Shown here: positions 1-9,670 of the stretch, piece after piece
Layout: each line of letters starts with the position of its first letter
How positions within the stretch are numbered: the stretch's first letter is position 1
NCBI GenBank assembly: GCA_963557075.1
Contig: CAUWDA010000036.1
Coordinates: 1-22,222, forward strand
Reading direction: 5' to 3'
Source of the DNA: Flavonifractor sp963557075
GTDB lineage: Bacteria > Bacillota > Clostridia > Oscillospirales > Oscillospiraceae
DNA length: 22,222 nucleotides
Translations under genes and position numbers: made by a program
Notes under the pieces: model-generated
What the model saw: the letters and a program-made list of their open reading frames with translations, nothing else
The model's database searches: none
What the model was told of the DNA's origin: nothing

Positions 1-86
1 CGAAAAATGGCCGCCCGGTGGGCGGCCATTTTTCTCGGAATGACAGGCCTTTTGTACGGTTTGCGCATGTTGCAACAGGCCCTTTT
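1..86 (-). repeat. Dispersed repeat, copy A, cut by the window edge
   Basis: Read on the minus strand, positions 79 down to 1 match 19567-19645 on the plus strand with only two differences over 79 bp, counted by eye. The unit has a CCTGTTGCA end, a spacer with GCGCAAACCGTACAAAAG, then TGTCATTCCGAG and a perfect hairpin. It begins about 25 bp past the metG stop, so it doubles as the metG terminator. The other end lies outside the window, so full length and terminal inverted repeats cannot be judged here. Confidence 0.85.
2..34. terminator. Perfect bidirectional terminator hairpin downstream of metG
   Basis: Arms GAAAAATGGCCGCCC (2-16) and GGGCGGCCATTTTTC (20-34) form a perfect 15-bp stem with a 3-nt loop. 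A-tract and T-tract lie at the stem base, so it can terminate in both directions. It is the only strong hairpin after the metG stop at 111 and is part of repeat copy A. Confidence 0.8.
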
Positions 87-110
87 ATATTGAATTATGT
101 GTCCGGCGGC

Positions 111-2160
<2,050 letters not shown>

Positions 2161-2168
<8 letters not shown>

Positions 2169-2982
2169 CAGAGGATCCCTCCGTATTCTTCTCGTCCGGC
2201 TCCGCCGCAGGGAGCGGCCGGGCGGCATTGTGCAGCAGCAGTACGCTGGAAGTCAGCAGGTAGAGGATGGTAAAGCCGTAGAGGGCCACGGTGCCCCAAT
2301 CGTGCCGGTCCGCCAGGGTGACCAGCGAGAAATATACGCCCAGCAGTGAGAAAAACACGGCCAGACCGCTCCGCCCCTTTTCAAAGGAAAAACCGGCAAT
2401 GTAGTAGAGCCCCAGCAGGCCGGCGATGATGGCGAAGAGCTCGTACACATAGTCCAGCTGCACCGGGTCCCCTGCCCGCACCTGATAGGCGGCGATGAGC
2501 CACACGCAGAAGGTGAAGGCCGGGATCAGCAGGGCTACGCTGTACTTGCCGCCTCCCGTCCCCTTGAAGTTGCTCTGGACGGTGCGCATCACACACAGGC
2601 CGGAGGCCACCGCCATGGCCGCCACGATGAGCCGGGTGTAGACAGGGTTGGCCCCCACGGCGAAATCAAACACCATCAGACCGGCGCCCCCGATGAGCAG
2701 GAAGCCGGAGAGCACCCCCGCCATGGCGTACAGGGTGTTGCCTTTGGCGGAGAAGGCCTGCCCATAGCTCTGGAACTCCGGGTACTTGGCCGTCAGGCTC
2801 AGGACCAGCAGCGCCACAGCCACCACCGCCGACAGGGCGATGAGGGCCAGGGAGGCCGGCGCGCCGGCCAGAGGCAGGCCGGTCTCAGCCTCAAAGGCGG
2901 TATTCAGTTCCCACCAGCGCAGGCCAAAGCCCGCCAGACCGCCCGCCACCGCGACGGCGGGCAACAGCATCTCTTTTCGCAT
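2161..2982 (-). CDS. Polytopic membrane protein of unknown function, upstream of metG
   Basis: About 273 aa, with roughly seven or eight hydrophobic segments by eye (near residues 4-20, 40-63, 82-103, 113-132, 148-168, 181-199, 205-225 and 232-252) and a short acidic, Ser-rich C-terminal tail (EPDEKNTEGSSDA). I recognise no catalytic motif or transporter signature. The first ATG of the frame (2991) directly abuts the AAAGGA ribosome binding site, so I take the ATG at 2982, which has a 9-nt spacing and begins MRKEMLLPAVAVAGG. It is the first gene of a two-gene unit with metG, overlapping it by 8 nt. The pairing does not reveal a function; co-regulation could be incidental. It is certainly coding (hydrophobic pattern, proper RBS), but the role is unknown. 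Confidence 0.8.
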
Positions 2983-3021
2983 CGTCAGCATCCTTTCCGG
3001 ATGAAATCAATTTGAATCTAT

Positions 3022-3030
3022 AGTATAGCA
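3022..3030 (-). promoter_or_regulatory. Extended -10 promoter for the membrane protein-metG operon
   Basis: On the minus strand the sequence reads TGC-TATACT, an extended -10 element, about 40 nt upstream of the chosen start at 2982. No good -35 hexamer lies 16-18 nt further upstream, which is tolerable for an extended -10 promoter. Confidence 0.6.
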
Positions 3031-3093
3031 CAGTTTGGTAAAAAGTGCACCTGTTTTTTGAAAAGATAGAGGAGGGATCGCCCGTCCTACAAA

Positions 3094-3126
3094 GGAAACC
3101 GCAGGCGGACGCCGCCTGCGGTTTCC
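3094..3126 (-). terminator. Terminator after the ABC-F gene
   Basis: GGAAACCGCAGGCGG (3094-3108) pairs perfectly with CCGCCTGCGGTTTCC (3112-3126) over 15 bp with a 3-nt loop. On the minus strand it is followed by TTTGT. It starts 25 nt past the stop of the ABC-F gene and separates it from the metG operon promoter. The T-tract is short, so efficiency is uncertain. Confidence 0.7.
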
Positions 3127-3151
3127 TCTGTCATATTCCGTTGGGTGGGGC

Positions 3152-4747
3152 TTACTCGCCCTTCTGGCTCTCCAGGTACTCGTCGTAGGTCATCTTGCGG
3201 TCGATGAGCTGGCCGTCGGCGGTGAAGTCGAACACCCGGTTACACACGGTCTGGATGAGCTGATGGTCGTGGGAGGCCACCAGCACGTTGCACTTGACGG
3301 CCTCCAGGCCGTTGTTGAGGGCGGCGATGGACTCCAGGTCCAGGTGGTTGGTGGGCTGGTCCAGCAGCAGCACGTTGGCGCCGGAGAGCATCATGCGGGA
3401 GAGCATGCACCGCACCTTCTCGCCGCCGGAGAGGACCTTGACGGGCTTGTACACCTCGTCCCCGGAGAAGAGCATCCGGCCCAAAAAGCCCCGGAGATAG
3501 GCCTCGTGGGGGTCGGAGGACCACTGGCGCAGCCACTCCACCAGGTTGTCGTCGCAGTCCTTGAAGAACTCAGTGTTGTCCTTGGGGAAGTAGGAGAAGG
3601 TGGCGGTCTGGCCCCACTTGACGGTGCCCTCGTCGGGCTCCAGCTCGCCGGTGAGGATCTTGAAGAGGGCGGTCTGGGCGTTCTCGTTGTCGCCCACGAA
3701 GGCGATCTTGTCCCCGTGGCCCACGATGAAGGACACCTTGTCCAGCACCTTCACCCCGTCGATGGTCTTGCTGACGTCGGTGACAAAGAGAATATCCTTG
3801 CCCACCTCCCGGTCGGGAGAGAAGGCCACCCAAGGGTAGCGGCGGGAGGAGGCGGGGATCTCCTCCAGGGTGATCTTCTCCAGCAGCTTCCGGCGGGCGG
3901 TGGCCTGCTTGGACTTGGACTTGTTGGCGGAGAACCGGGAGATGAACTCCTTCAGCTCCTGGGCCTTCTCCTCGTTCTTCTTGTTCTGGTTCTTCATCAG
4001 GTTCTGCATCAGCTGGGACGCATCGTACCAGAAGTCGTAGTTGCCCACATAGAGCTTGATCTTGTTGTAGTCGATGTCCACGATATGGGTGCAGATGGTG
4101 TTGAGAAAGTGGCGGTCGTGGCTCACCACGATGACGGTGCCCTCAAAGTCCAGCAGGAAGTCCTCCAGCCAGTTGACGGCGTTGATGTCCAGGTTGTTGG
4201 TGGGCTCGTCCAGCAGCAGGATGTCCGGGTTGCCGAACAGCGCCTGGGCCAGCAGGACCTTCACCTTCAGCCGGGCGTCCAGGTTCTCCATGGTGGTCTG
4301 GTGGAACTCGGTCCCAACGCCCAGGCCCTGGAGGATACGGGAGGCGTCGCTCTCGGCCTCCCAGCCGCCCAGCTCGGCAAATTCCTCCTCCAGCTCGCAG
4401 GCCCGGATGCCGTCGGCCTCGGTCATCTCCTCTTTCTCATAGAGCGCGTCCTTCTCCTTGCCGATGTCGTAGAGCCGCTGATTGCCCATGATGACCGTGT
4501 CCATAACGGAATAGGCGTTGTAGGCGTTCTGGTCCTGCTTGAGGACGGACATACGGGTCTTGGGCAGGATGGACACCTCGCCGGAGGTCGCCTCCAGGTC
4601 GCCGGAGAGGATCTTCAGGAAGGTGGACTTACCGGCGCCGTTGGCGCCGATGATGCCGTAGCAGTTGCCCTTGGTGAACTGCAGGTCCACATGGGAAAAC
4701 AGGGGCTGGCCGCTGTATGCCAGGGTCAGGTCGGAAACAGTGATCAT
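3152..4747 (-). CDS. ABC-F family ATPase, YkpA/YbiT-like
   Basis: Soluble tandem-ATPase protein of 531 aa with no membrane segments. ABC-F proteins bind the ribosome near the E site; members are translation factors or antibiotic-protection proteins. This one resembles Bacillus YkpA from memory and lacks a recognisable resistance-type extension. NBD1 has a good Walker A (GANGAGKST, 34-42) and Walker B (LLLDEPTN, D180-E181), but its signature position reads LDARL (156-160) instead of LSGGQ. NBD2 has a canonical signature (LSGGE, 439-443), but a degenerate Walker A (GDNENAQT, 352-359, no Lys) and LLLDQPTN, with Gln464 replacing the catalytic Glu. Between them lies a charged interdomain linker (about 230-310; NKKNEEKAQELKEF). 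ATG 4747 has AAAGGAG 6 nt upstream. It is monocistronic, divergent from aspA, with its own promoter and terminator. The family is certain; the exact role is not. Confidence 0.93.
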   Translation of the reverse strand: MITVSDLTLAYSGQPLFSHVDLQFTKGNCYGIIGANGAGKSTFLKILSGDLEATSGEVSILPKTRMSVLKQDQNAYNAYSVMDTVIMGNQRLYDIGKEKDALYEKEEMTEADGIRACELEEEFAELGGWEAESDASRILQGLGVGTEFHQTTMENLDARLKVKVLLAQALFGNPDILLLDEPTNNLDINAVNWLEDFLLDFEGTVIVVSHDRHFLNTICTHIVDIDYNKIKLYVGNYDFWYDASQLMQNLMKNQNKKNEEKAQELKEFISRFSANKSKSKQATARRKLLEKITLEEIPASSRRYPWVAFSPDREVGKDILFVTDVSKTIDGVKVLDKVSFIVGHGDKIAFVGDNENAQTALFKILTGELEPDEGTVKWGQTATFSYFPKDNTEFFKDCDDNLVEWLRQWSSDPHEAYLRGFLGRMLFSGDEVYKPVKVLSGGEKVRCMLSRMMLSGANVLLLDQPTNHLDLESIAALNNGLEAVKCNVLVASHDHQLIQTVCNRVFDFTADGQLIDRKMTYDEYLESQKGE

Positions 4748-4783
4748 GTCGTACTCCTTTTCGCGAAAACATCATTCATAGTG

Positions 4784-4813
4784 ATTATAGCACAGAAATC
4801 CCGCTGTGCCTAG
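4784..4813 (-). promoter_or_regulatory. Promoter of the ABC-F gene
   Basis: On the minus strand an extended -10 TGC-TATAAT occupies 4784-4792. A weak -35 (TAGGCA, 4/6 matches) lies 17 nt upstream of the hexamer at 4807-4812. The ABC-F start lies about 37 nt downstream. It is back-to-back with the aspA promoter. Confidence 0.75.
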
Positions 4814-4841
4814 GGGTATTCCGCCGTCTGCGGTCCTGTCC

Positions 4842-4870
4842 TTGTCAGGCGGTGGGAGACGTGCTATGAT
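4842..4870 (+). promoter_or_regulatory. Promoter of aspA
   Basis: A -35 TTGTCA (4842-4847), a 17-nt spacer and -10 TATGAT (4865-4870) preceded by TGC make an extended -10, near-consensus sigma-A promoter. The aspA RBS AAGGAGG is at 4896-4902. Confidence 0.8.
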
Positions 4871-4910
4871 GGAGATAAGAAAAACCCGTGTGAACAAGGA
4901 GGCCTCTGTC

Positions 4911-6305
4911 ATGTCAGCGCAGTACCGCTCCGAACACGACTCTCTCGGCACAAAGGACATTCCCGCCGGGGCCTATTACGGCGTTCAGTCCCTCCGGGCA
5001 GCAGAAAATTTCCGTATCACCGGGCTGTCCGTCCACCCCCTGCTCATCACCTCCGTGGCCGAGATCAAAAAGGCCGCCGCCCTCACCAATCTGGAGATCG
5101 GTCTGTTGGACCGTCCGGTGGCGGAGGTCATCATCCGGGCCTGCAATGAGATCACCGCAGGCCGTCTCCACAACGCCTTCATCGTGGACCCCATCCAGGG
5201 GGGCGCAGGCACCAGCCTCAACATGAATGCCAACGAGGTCATCGCCAACCGGGCCATCGAGCTGCTGGGGGGCCGCAAGGGGGACTACGCTCTGGTCAGC
5301 CCCTATGACCACGTCAACCGCAGCCAGTCCACCAACGACGTGATCCCCTCCGCCGGCAAGCTGACGGTACTCAAGCTGCTGACGGCGGCCCGCGCCCAGC
5401 TGGAGCGGCTCTGTCAGGCGCTGGAGACCAAGGGCGAGGTCTTTGACGATGTACTGAAAATGGGGCGCACCCAGATGCAGGACGCGGTACCCATCCGCCT
5501 GGGGCAGGAATTCCGGGCCTACGGCCAGGCTGTCCGCCGGGACATCGACCGCCTGGGCCGGGTCCAGGAGGAGATGCGCCGCCTCAACATGGGCGGCACC
5601 GCCGTGGGCACCGGCATCAACGCCGACGGGCGGTATCTGCGCCGGATCGTCCCCAACCTCTCCAAGGTCACCGGCCTGCGGCTGGTCCAGGCGGAGGACC
5701 TCATTGACGCCACCCAGAACGCCGACGCCTTCGTCTCGGTGTCCGGCGCGGTCAAGACCTGTGCTGTCAATCTGTCCAAGTTATCCAACGATCTGCGGCT
5801 CATGTCCTCCGGCCCCCGGTGCGGCCTGGGGGAGATCGAGCTGCCCCCCAGGCAGAACGGCTCCTCCATCATGCCCGGCAAGGTCAACCCGGTCATTCCA
5901 GAGGTGGTCAATCAGGTGGCCTTTCAGATCATGGGCAACGACCTGACCATCACGATGGCCGCCGAGGCGGGGCAGCTGGAGCTCAACGCCTTCGAACCAG
6001 TCATTCTCCACAATTTGATCCAGAGTGTGGAGATCCTGGACCGGGCCGCCCGGACCCTTACCGACCACTGCATCGCCGGTATCACCGCCAACCGGGAGCG
6101 GTGCCGGGCGCTGGTGGAGAACAGCGTGGGCCTGATCACCGCCCTGTGCCCCCATGTGGGGTACGAGCGGGCCTCCCAGCTGGCCAAGCGGGCCATCGCC
6201 ACCGGCGCTCCGGTGCGGACCCTCATTCTGGAGGAGGGGCTGGCGGATGAGGAGACGCTGGACCGCATCCTGGACCCCTGCGCCATGACCGGGCCGGAGC
6301 TGTAA
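4911..6305 (+). CDS. aspA: Aspartate ammonia-lyase (aspartase)
   Basis: Cytosolic enzyme of the aspartase/fumarase superfamily, converting L-aspartate to fumarate plus ammonia; in an anaerobe it can feed fumarate to central metabolism. The 464-aa product has the superfamily flexible loop GSSIMPGKVNP, with the catalytic serine pair at 318-319. It has SQSTND at about 140 and the N-terminal GTKDIPAGAYYGVQSL expected of AspA. The stretch after the loop (VIPEVVNQVAFQIMGND, then TMAAEAGQLELN) favours aspartase over class II fumarase. I chose ATG 4911 because AAGGAGG sits 8 nt upstream and the homology starts there; the frame is open further up without conserved residues. It is a single gene with its own promoter and terminator. 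A fumarase activity is the main alternative. Confidence 0.94.
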   Translation: MSAQYRSEHDSLGTKDIPAGAYYGVQSLRAAENFRITGLSVHPLLITSVAEIKKAAALTNLEIGLLDRPVAEVIIRACNEITAGRLHNAFIVDPIQGGAGTSLNMNANEVIANRAIELLGGRKGDYALVSPYDHVNRSQSTNDVIPSAGKLTVLKLLTAARAQLERLCQALETKGEVFDDVLKMGRTQMQDAVPIRLGQEFRAYGQAVRRDIDRLGRVQEEMRRLNMGGTAVGTGINADGRYLRRIVPNLSKVTGLRLVQAEDLIDATQNADAFVSVSGAVKTCAVNLSKLSNDLRLMSSGPRCGLGEIELPPRQNGSSIMPGKVNPVIPEVVNQVAFQIMGNDLTITMAAEAGQLELNAFEPVILHNLIQSVEILDRAARTLTDHCIAGITANRERCRALVENSVGLITALCPHVGYERASQLAKRAIATGAPVRTLILEEGLADEETLDRILDPCAMTGPEL

Positions 6306-6324
6306 GGCCCAGCCCGTTTTCCAC

Positions 6325-6352
6325 AAAAAAGACCGCTGGCGCGGTCTTTTTT
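6325..6352 (+). terminator. Terminator of aspA
   Basis: AAAAAAGACCGC (6325-6336) and GCGGTCTTTTTT (6341-6352) form a perfect stem with a TGGC loop and a T-tract. It lies 19 nt after the aspA stop. The A-run on the left arm could let it act bidirectionally. Confidence 0.92.
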
Positions 6353-6391
6353 GCGTCTTTTCCCCCGTCAGCCCGAATAGCGCCAGTTCCT

Positions 6392-6420
6392 TTGCAGCTT
6401 CGCCCCATTTCTGCTATACT
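6392..6420 (+). promoter_or_regulatory. Promoter of the rlmA-type gene
   Basis: TTGCAG (6392-6397), a 17-nt spacer, and TATACT (6415-6420) preceded by TGC. The start codon is 25 nt downstream of the -10. Confidence 0.75.
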
Positions 6421-6444
6421 GATTCCACAAAGGAGAGATGTGCT

Positions 6445-7275
6445 GTGGAAAAGTCTCTGTTCACCTGCCCCCTCTGCGCCGCCCCGCTGACCCGGGAGGG
6501 CCGCTCTTATACCTGCCCCAACGGCCACTGCTATGACGTGGCCCGGGAGGGCTATGTCCACCTGCTCCCCGCCAACCAAAAGCACTCCAAGTCCCCCGGA
6601 GACGACAAGGGCATGGTGGCCGCCCGCAATCAGTTTTTGTCCGCCGGGTACTACGCCCCCCTGCGGGACGCCTTGTGCGCCCTGGCGCTCAGGCATACCG
6701 GCCCGTCGGTGTCGGTGCTGGACTCGGGCTGCGGCGAGGGCTACTACACCGCCGGCCTTCACACCGCCCTTGCCGAAGCAGGCAAGCAGGTGCAGCTGGT
6801 GGGGATCGACCTGTCCAAGCCCTCAGTGCGTCTGGCTGCCCGGCGGGTCCCGGCGGGGGAGTTTGCGGTGGCCTCCGCCTACCATCTTCCGGTGGCCGGC
6901 CGGAGCGTGGACCTGCTGCTCAACTGTTTCTCTCCCCTGGCCCTGGAGGAGTTTCGCCGGGTGCTCCGCCCCGGTGGGCTCTTCCTCTATGTAGTCCCTG
7001 CCGCAGACCACCTGTGGGAGCTGAAGCAGGTGCTCTATGACACCCCCTACCCCAACCAGGAGCAGGACATCCCCTACGAGGGCTTCTCCTACCTGGATGT
7101 GGTCCCGGTGGAGACCGCCATGGAGGTGACGGGGGCGGACCTGCCCCACCTGTTCCAGATGACCCCCTACTACTGGAAGACCCCCAAGGCGGGGGCCGCC
7201 CGGCTGGCGGAGCTGGACGGGCTGCGGGTGCGGGCCTCCTTCCGCATCCATGTGTTCCGGCGGGAGGAGGCGTAA
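6445..7275 (+). CDS. rlmA: 23S rRNA (guanine-N1)-methyltransferase, RlmA family
   Basis: SAM-dependent methyltransferase of 276 aa that modifies the N1 of a guanine in 23S rRNA helix 35 (G745 for RlmA-I, G748 for RlmA-II/TlrB; which one cannot be told here). The N-terminal zinc site is intact: Cys8, Cys11, Cys24 and His28, with the spacing I recall for E. coli RlmA. It is followed by the family stretch YDVAREGYVHLLPANQK and the basic, Asp-rich segment around SPGDDKGMVAARNQF. SAM-binding motif I is VLDSGCGEGYY at about 91-101. The start is GTG 6445, with AGGAG 9 nt upstream; the ATG at 6438 is out of frame. It has its own promoter. It ends 3 nt from the stop of the convergent gene, with no evident terminator between them. 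Confidence 0.92.
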   Translation: MEKSLFTCPLCAAPLTREGRSYTCPNGHCYDVAREGYVHLLPANQKHSKSPGDDKGMVAARNQFLSAGYYAPLRDALCALALRHTGPSVSVLDSGCGEGYYTAGLHTALAEAGKQVQLVGIDLSKPSVRLAARRVPAGEFAVASAYHLPVAGRSVDLLLNCFSPLALEEFRRVLRPGGLFLYVVPAADHLWELKQVLYDTPYPNQEQDIPYEGFSYLDVVPVETAMEVTGADLPHLFQMTPYYWKTPKAGAARLAELDGLRVRASFRIHVFRREEA

Positions 7276-7278
7276 GGG

Positions 7279-7863
7279 CTACATCTGCTCCAGGACGGTC
7301 CGGATGGCCCAGGCCTGGGCCTGAGCCTCCTCCGCCGACTGGTGGAACAGCTCCTCCAGACAGGGGTCCGCCGTCCCCGCGGCGGAGGACCGGTAGCAGG
7401 CGGCGCTCCGCTGCCGGGCCTGAAACTGCTCCCGCAGGGCCGCCTGGACCGGCTCCCGGACACTCCCGCCCCCCTGGCTCTCCGGCCAGTACTGTACCCC
7501 GGAGATGAGAAAATAGGCGGTGCTCAGCCGCTTGGCCTGCCGCCGCTGCCGGGCAGCCAGGGCCGCCAGCACCTTCCCCCCGCTCCCCTGCACCCGGCGG
7601 GCCAGGGCCTGGCTGCGCCTGCTGGCCGCCAGCTCCTGATCCACGCACTGCTGGAGCCGGGGGCCGTGGACCGCCGAGGCGGGACCCAGGCAGGCGATCT
7701 CCGCGCCCTCCTCCGGCTGCTCTACCACCACCGCCGGCAGCGGCCGCTCTTCCTCTTCCGCCGCCAGCGCGAAGGGGCAGTCCGCCCGGACCTCCGGCAT
7801 GACCCGCCTCCACACCCGCTCAAAGACCTCGCTGCTGCATTCGGATACCAGTTCCCGGTCCAT
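7279..7863 (-). CDS. Probable ferritin-fold (rubrerythrin-like) protein with degenerate metal site
   Basis: A 194-aa soluble protein. The C-terminal two thirds look like a four-helix ferritin-like domain of a kind seen in Clostridia. Proposed helices are A (about 68-90, with E77), B (about 97-121, RQRRQAKRLSTAYFLISG), C (about 136-157, with E145) and D (about 168-193, EEAQAQAWAIRTVLEQ). In the metal-binding family, helices B and D each carry ExxH; here they read QxxQ (106-109) and ExxQ (178-181), so both His ligands are absent and iron binding is doubtful. The first ATG of the frame (7869) is only 2 nt from GGAGG, so I use the ATG at 7863 with 8-nt spacing. The family assignment is from pattern recognition only. 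It is divergent from sufC; no convincing promoter was seen. Confidence 0.6.
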   Translation of the reverse strand: MDRELVSECSSEVFERVWRRVMPEVRADCPFALAAEEEERPLPAVVVEQPEEGAEIACLGPASAVHGPRLQQCVDQELAASRRSQALARRVQGSGGKVLAALAARQRRQAKRLSTAYFLISGVQYWPESQGGGSVREPVQAALREQFQARQRSAACYRSSAAGTADPCLEELFHQSAEEAQAQAWAIRTVLEQM

Positions 7864-7936
7864 ACGCATTGCCTCCCGTTTTGATGTAGATTCCCCCTAT
7901 CCTATGCCGGGATGGCAAGATTTGCCCCGCTCAGGG

Positions 7937-7965
7937 TTGTATTTCCCAGATTTCCGTGATAAAAT
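7937..7965 (+). promoter_or_regulatory. Promoter of the sufC-sufB-thioesterase operon
   Basis: TTGTAT (7937-7942), a 17-nt spacer, and TAAAAT (7960-7965) preceded by TGA (extended -10). The region is AT-rich against its surroundings. The sufC RBS AAAGGAG begins at 7993. Confidence 0.8.
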
Positions 7966-8007
7966 AATTACTCATGGAATGAACCATATACAAAGGAGAG
8001 ACCGTCT

Positions 8008-8745
8008 ATGCTGGAGATCAATCATCTCAGCTATCAGGTAGAGGGAGAGGAAGGCCAGGCTCTGGGCATCCTCAACGATGTCTCCCTCACCGTCAAGGAC
8101 AACCAATTTGTTGTCATCACCGGCCCCAACGGCGGCGGTAAGACCACCCTCGCCAAGGCCATCATGGGCCTGGTGCAGCCCACCGGCGGCGCCATCCGCT
8201 GGAACGGCACCGACATCACCAACCTGGACATCACCGGCCGGGCCCGGCTGGGCATCAGCTACGGCTTTCAGCAGCCCCCCCGCTTCAAGGGCCTGCGGGT
8301 GAAGGACCTGCTCTCTCTGGCCGCCGGCAGCGAGAAGCTGACCCGGGAGGAGGGCTGCCAGTACCTCACCAAGGTGGGTCTGTGCGCCGGGGACTATATC
8401 GACCGGGAGGTGGACTCCTCCCTGTCCGGCGGCGAGGTCAAGCGCATTGAGATCGCCACCATCCTGGCCCGCAAAAGCGGCCTGATGATCTTTGACGAGC
8501 CGGAGGCCGGCATCGACCTGTGGTCCTTCGCCAAGCTCACCGAGACCTTTAAGCTCATCCATCAGAAGCGGGAGGCCACTCTGGTGGTCATCTCCCACCA
8601 GGAGCGCATTATCGACCTGGCCGACGAGATCGTCATGATCGCCGACGGCAAGGTGCAGAGACACGGCCCCAAGGATGAGATCTTCCCCCAGATCCTGGCC
8701 AACACCAGGACCTCTTGCAGTTATCTGTCGGAAGGAGCGAAGTAA
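8008..8745 (+). CDS. sufC: Fe-S cluster assembly ATPase SufC (SmsC-like)
   Basis: Cytosolic ABC-type ATPase of 245 aa that works with SufB as the scaffold for building iron-sulfur clusters. Walker A is GPNGGGKTT (39-47), the Q-loop region is GISYGFQQPPRF (about 80-91), the signature LSGGE is at 139-143 with the SufC-typical continuation VKRIEIATILA, Walker B is MIFDEPEAGID (D163-E164), and the switch His is H197 (VISHQE). Family length is about 245-250 aa, so it is complete. ATG 8008 has AAAGGAGAG upstream. It is first in an operon: sufB starts 1 nt after its stop. No sufD, sufS or sufU follows, which matches the two-gene SUF-like minimal system (SMS, SmsC plus SmsB) rather than the full SUF operon. 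Confidence 0.95.
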   Translation: MLEINHLSYQVEGEEGQALGILNDVSLTVKDNQFVVITGPNGGGKTTLAKAIMGLVQPTGGAIRWNGTDITNLDITGRARLGISYGFQQPPRFKGLRVKDLLSLAAGSEKLTREEGCQYLTKVGLCAGDYIDREVDSSLSGGEVKRIEIATILARKSGLMIFDEPEAGIDLWSFAKLTETFKLIHQKREATLVVISHQERIIDLADEIVMIADGKVQRHGPKDEIFPQILANTRTSCSYLSEGAK

Positions 8746-8746
8746 G

Positions 8747-9670
8747 ATGGATCAGGCAGAATGGAAGCTCCTCAGGGAGATCGCGGACCTGGAAAAGACC
8801 CCCCAGGGGGCCTATAACATCCGCCGCAACGGACAGCTGGACTCCCGCAACAACACCGCCAATATCGAGATCACCACCAAGACCGAGCCGGGCAAGTCCG
8901 GGATCGACATCACCGTCAAAAGCGGCACCAAGCACGAGTCGGTCCATATCCCCGTCATCATCAGTCAGACCGGCCTTTCCGAGCTGGTGTACAACGACTT
9001 CTTCATCGGGGACGACTGCGATGTGGACATCGTGGCCGGCTGCGGCATCCACAACACCGGCTGCGAGACCAGCCAGCACGACGGTGTGCACACCTTCCAC
9101 ATCGGCAAGAACTCCAAGGTTCGCTATGTGGAGCGCCACTACGGCGAGGGCGAGGGCACCGGTAAGCGCATCATGAACCCTCAGACCGTGGTCTATCTGG
9201 ACGAGGGGGCCTCTCTCAACATGGAATCCACCCAGATCCGGGGCGTGGACTCCACCAAGCGGGAGACCCGCATCGTGGTGGGCAAGGGCGCGGAGGCCAT
9301 CATCACCGAGAAGCTGCTCACCCACGGCCAGCAGACTGCCGAGAGCGACATGGAGATCATTCTGGACGGCGAGGACGCCACCGGCCGGGTCATCTCCCGC
9401 TCCGTGGCCCAGGACGACTCCGTCCAGGTCTTTTATCCCAAAATGACCGGCAATACCAAGTGCTTCGGCCATGTACAGTGCGACTCCATCATCATGGGCA
9501 GCGCCAGGATCTCTTCTATCCCCGCCATCGTGGCCAACCATGTGGACGCCCAGCTCATCCATGAGGCCGCGATCGGCCGCATCGCCGGCGATCAGATCCT
9601 CAAGCTGATGACCCTGGGCTTGACGGAGCAGGAAGCGGAGGAGAAGATTCTCGATGGCTTCCTTCAGTGA
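8747..9670 (+). CDS. sufB: Fe-S scaffold SufB/SufD family protein, short form (SmsB-like)
   Basis: A 307-aa protein, much shorter than E. coli SufB (about 495 aa): it retains the beta-helix core and C-terminal helices and lacks most of the N-terminal region. The C-terminal hallmarks are present: HVQCDSIIMG, with Cys245 at the position of the essential SufB cysteine; SSIPAIVANHVDAQLIHEAAIG, with His272-Glu273; then GDQILKLMTLGLTEQEAEEKILDGFL. ATG 8747 is chosen because AAGGAG lies 9 nt upstream at the end of sufC and the protein reads MDQAEWKLLREIADLEKTP from there. It presumably forms a SufB2C2-type complex with the upstream ATPase. With no SufD partner nearby, SufB is inferred to act as a homodimer. 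The source of sulfur (a cysteine desulfurase) is not encoded here. Confidence 0.92.
   Translation: MDQAEWKLLREIADLEKTPQGAYNIRRNGQLDSRNNTANIEITTKTEPGKSGIDITVKSGTKHESVHIPVIISQTGLSELVYNDFFIGDDCDVDIVAGCGIHNTGCETSQHDGVHTFHIGKNSKVRYVERHYGEGEGTGKRIMNPQTVVYLDEGASLNMESTQIRGVDSTKRETRIVVGKGAEAIITEKLLTHGQQTAESDMEIILDGEDATGRVISRSVAQDDSVQVFYPKMTGNTKCFGHVQCDSIIMGSARISSIPAIVANHVDAQLIHEAAIGRIAGDQILKLMTLGLTEQEAEEKILDGFLQ

Noticed and set aside
3152..4747. ABC-F protein as an antibiotic-resistance determinant (Msr/Lsa/Vga type)
   Set aside because: The closest remembered match is YkpA, a housekeeping member; the linker does not show an obviously extended resistance-type tip, and there is no mobile context.
3263..4813. 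Plus-strand open frame of 516 codons opposite the ABC-F gene
   Set aside because: Antisense shadow of a clear ABC-F protein; no RBS and low-complexity Val/Gly/Leu/His composition.
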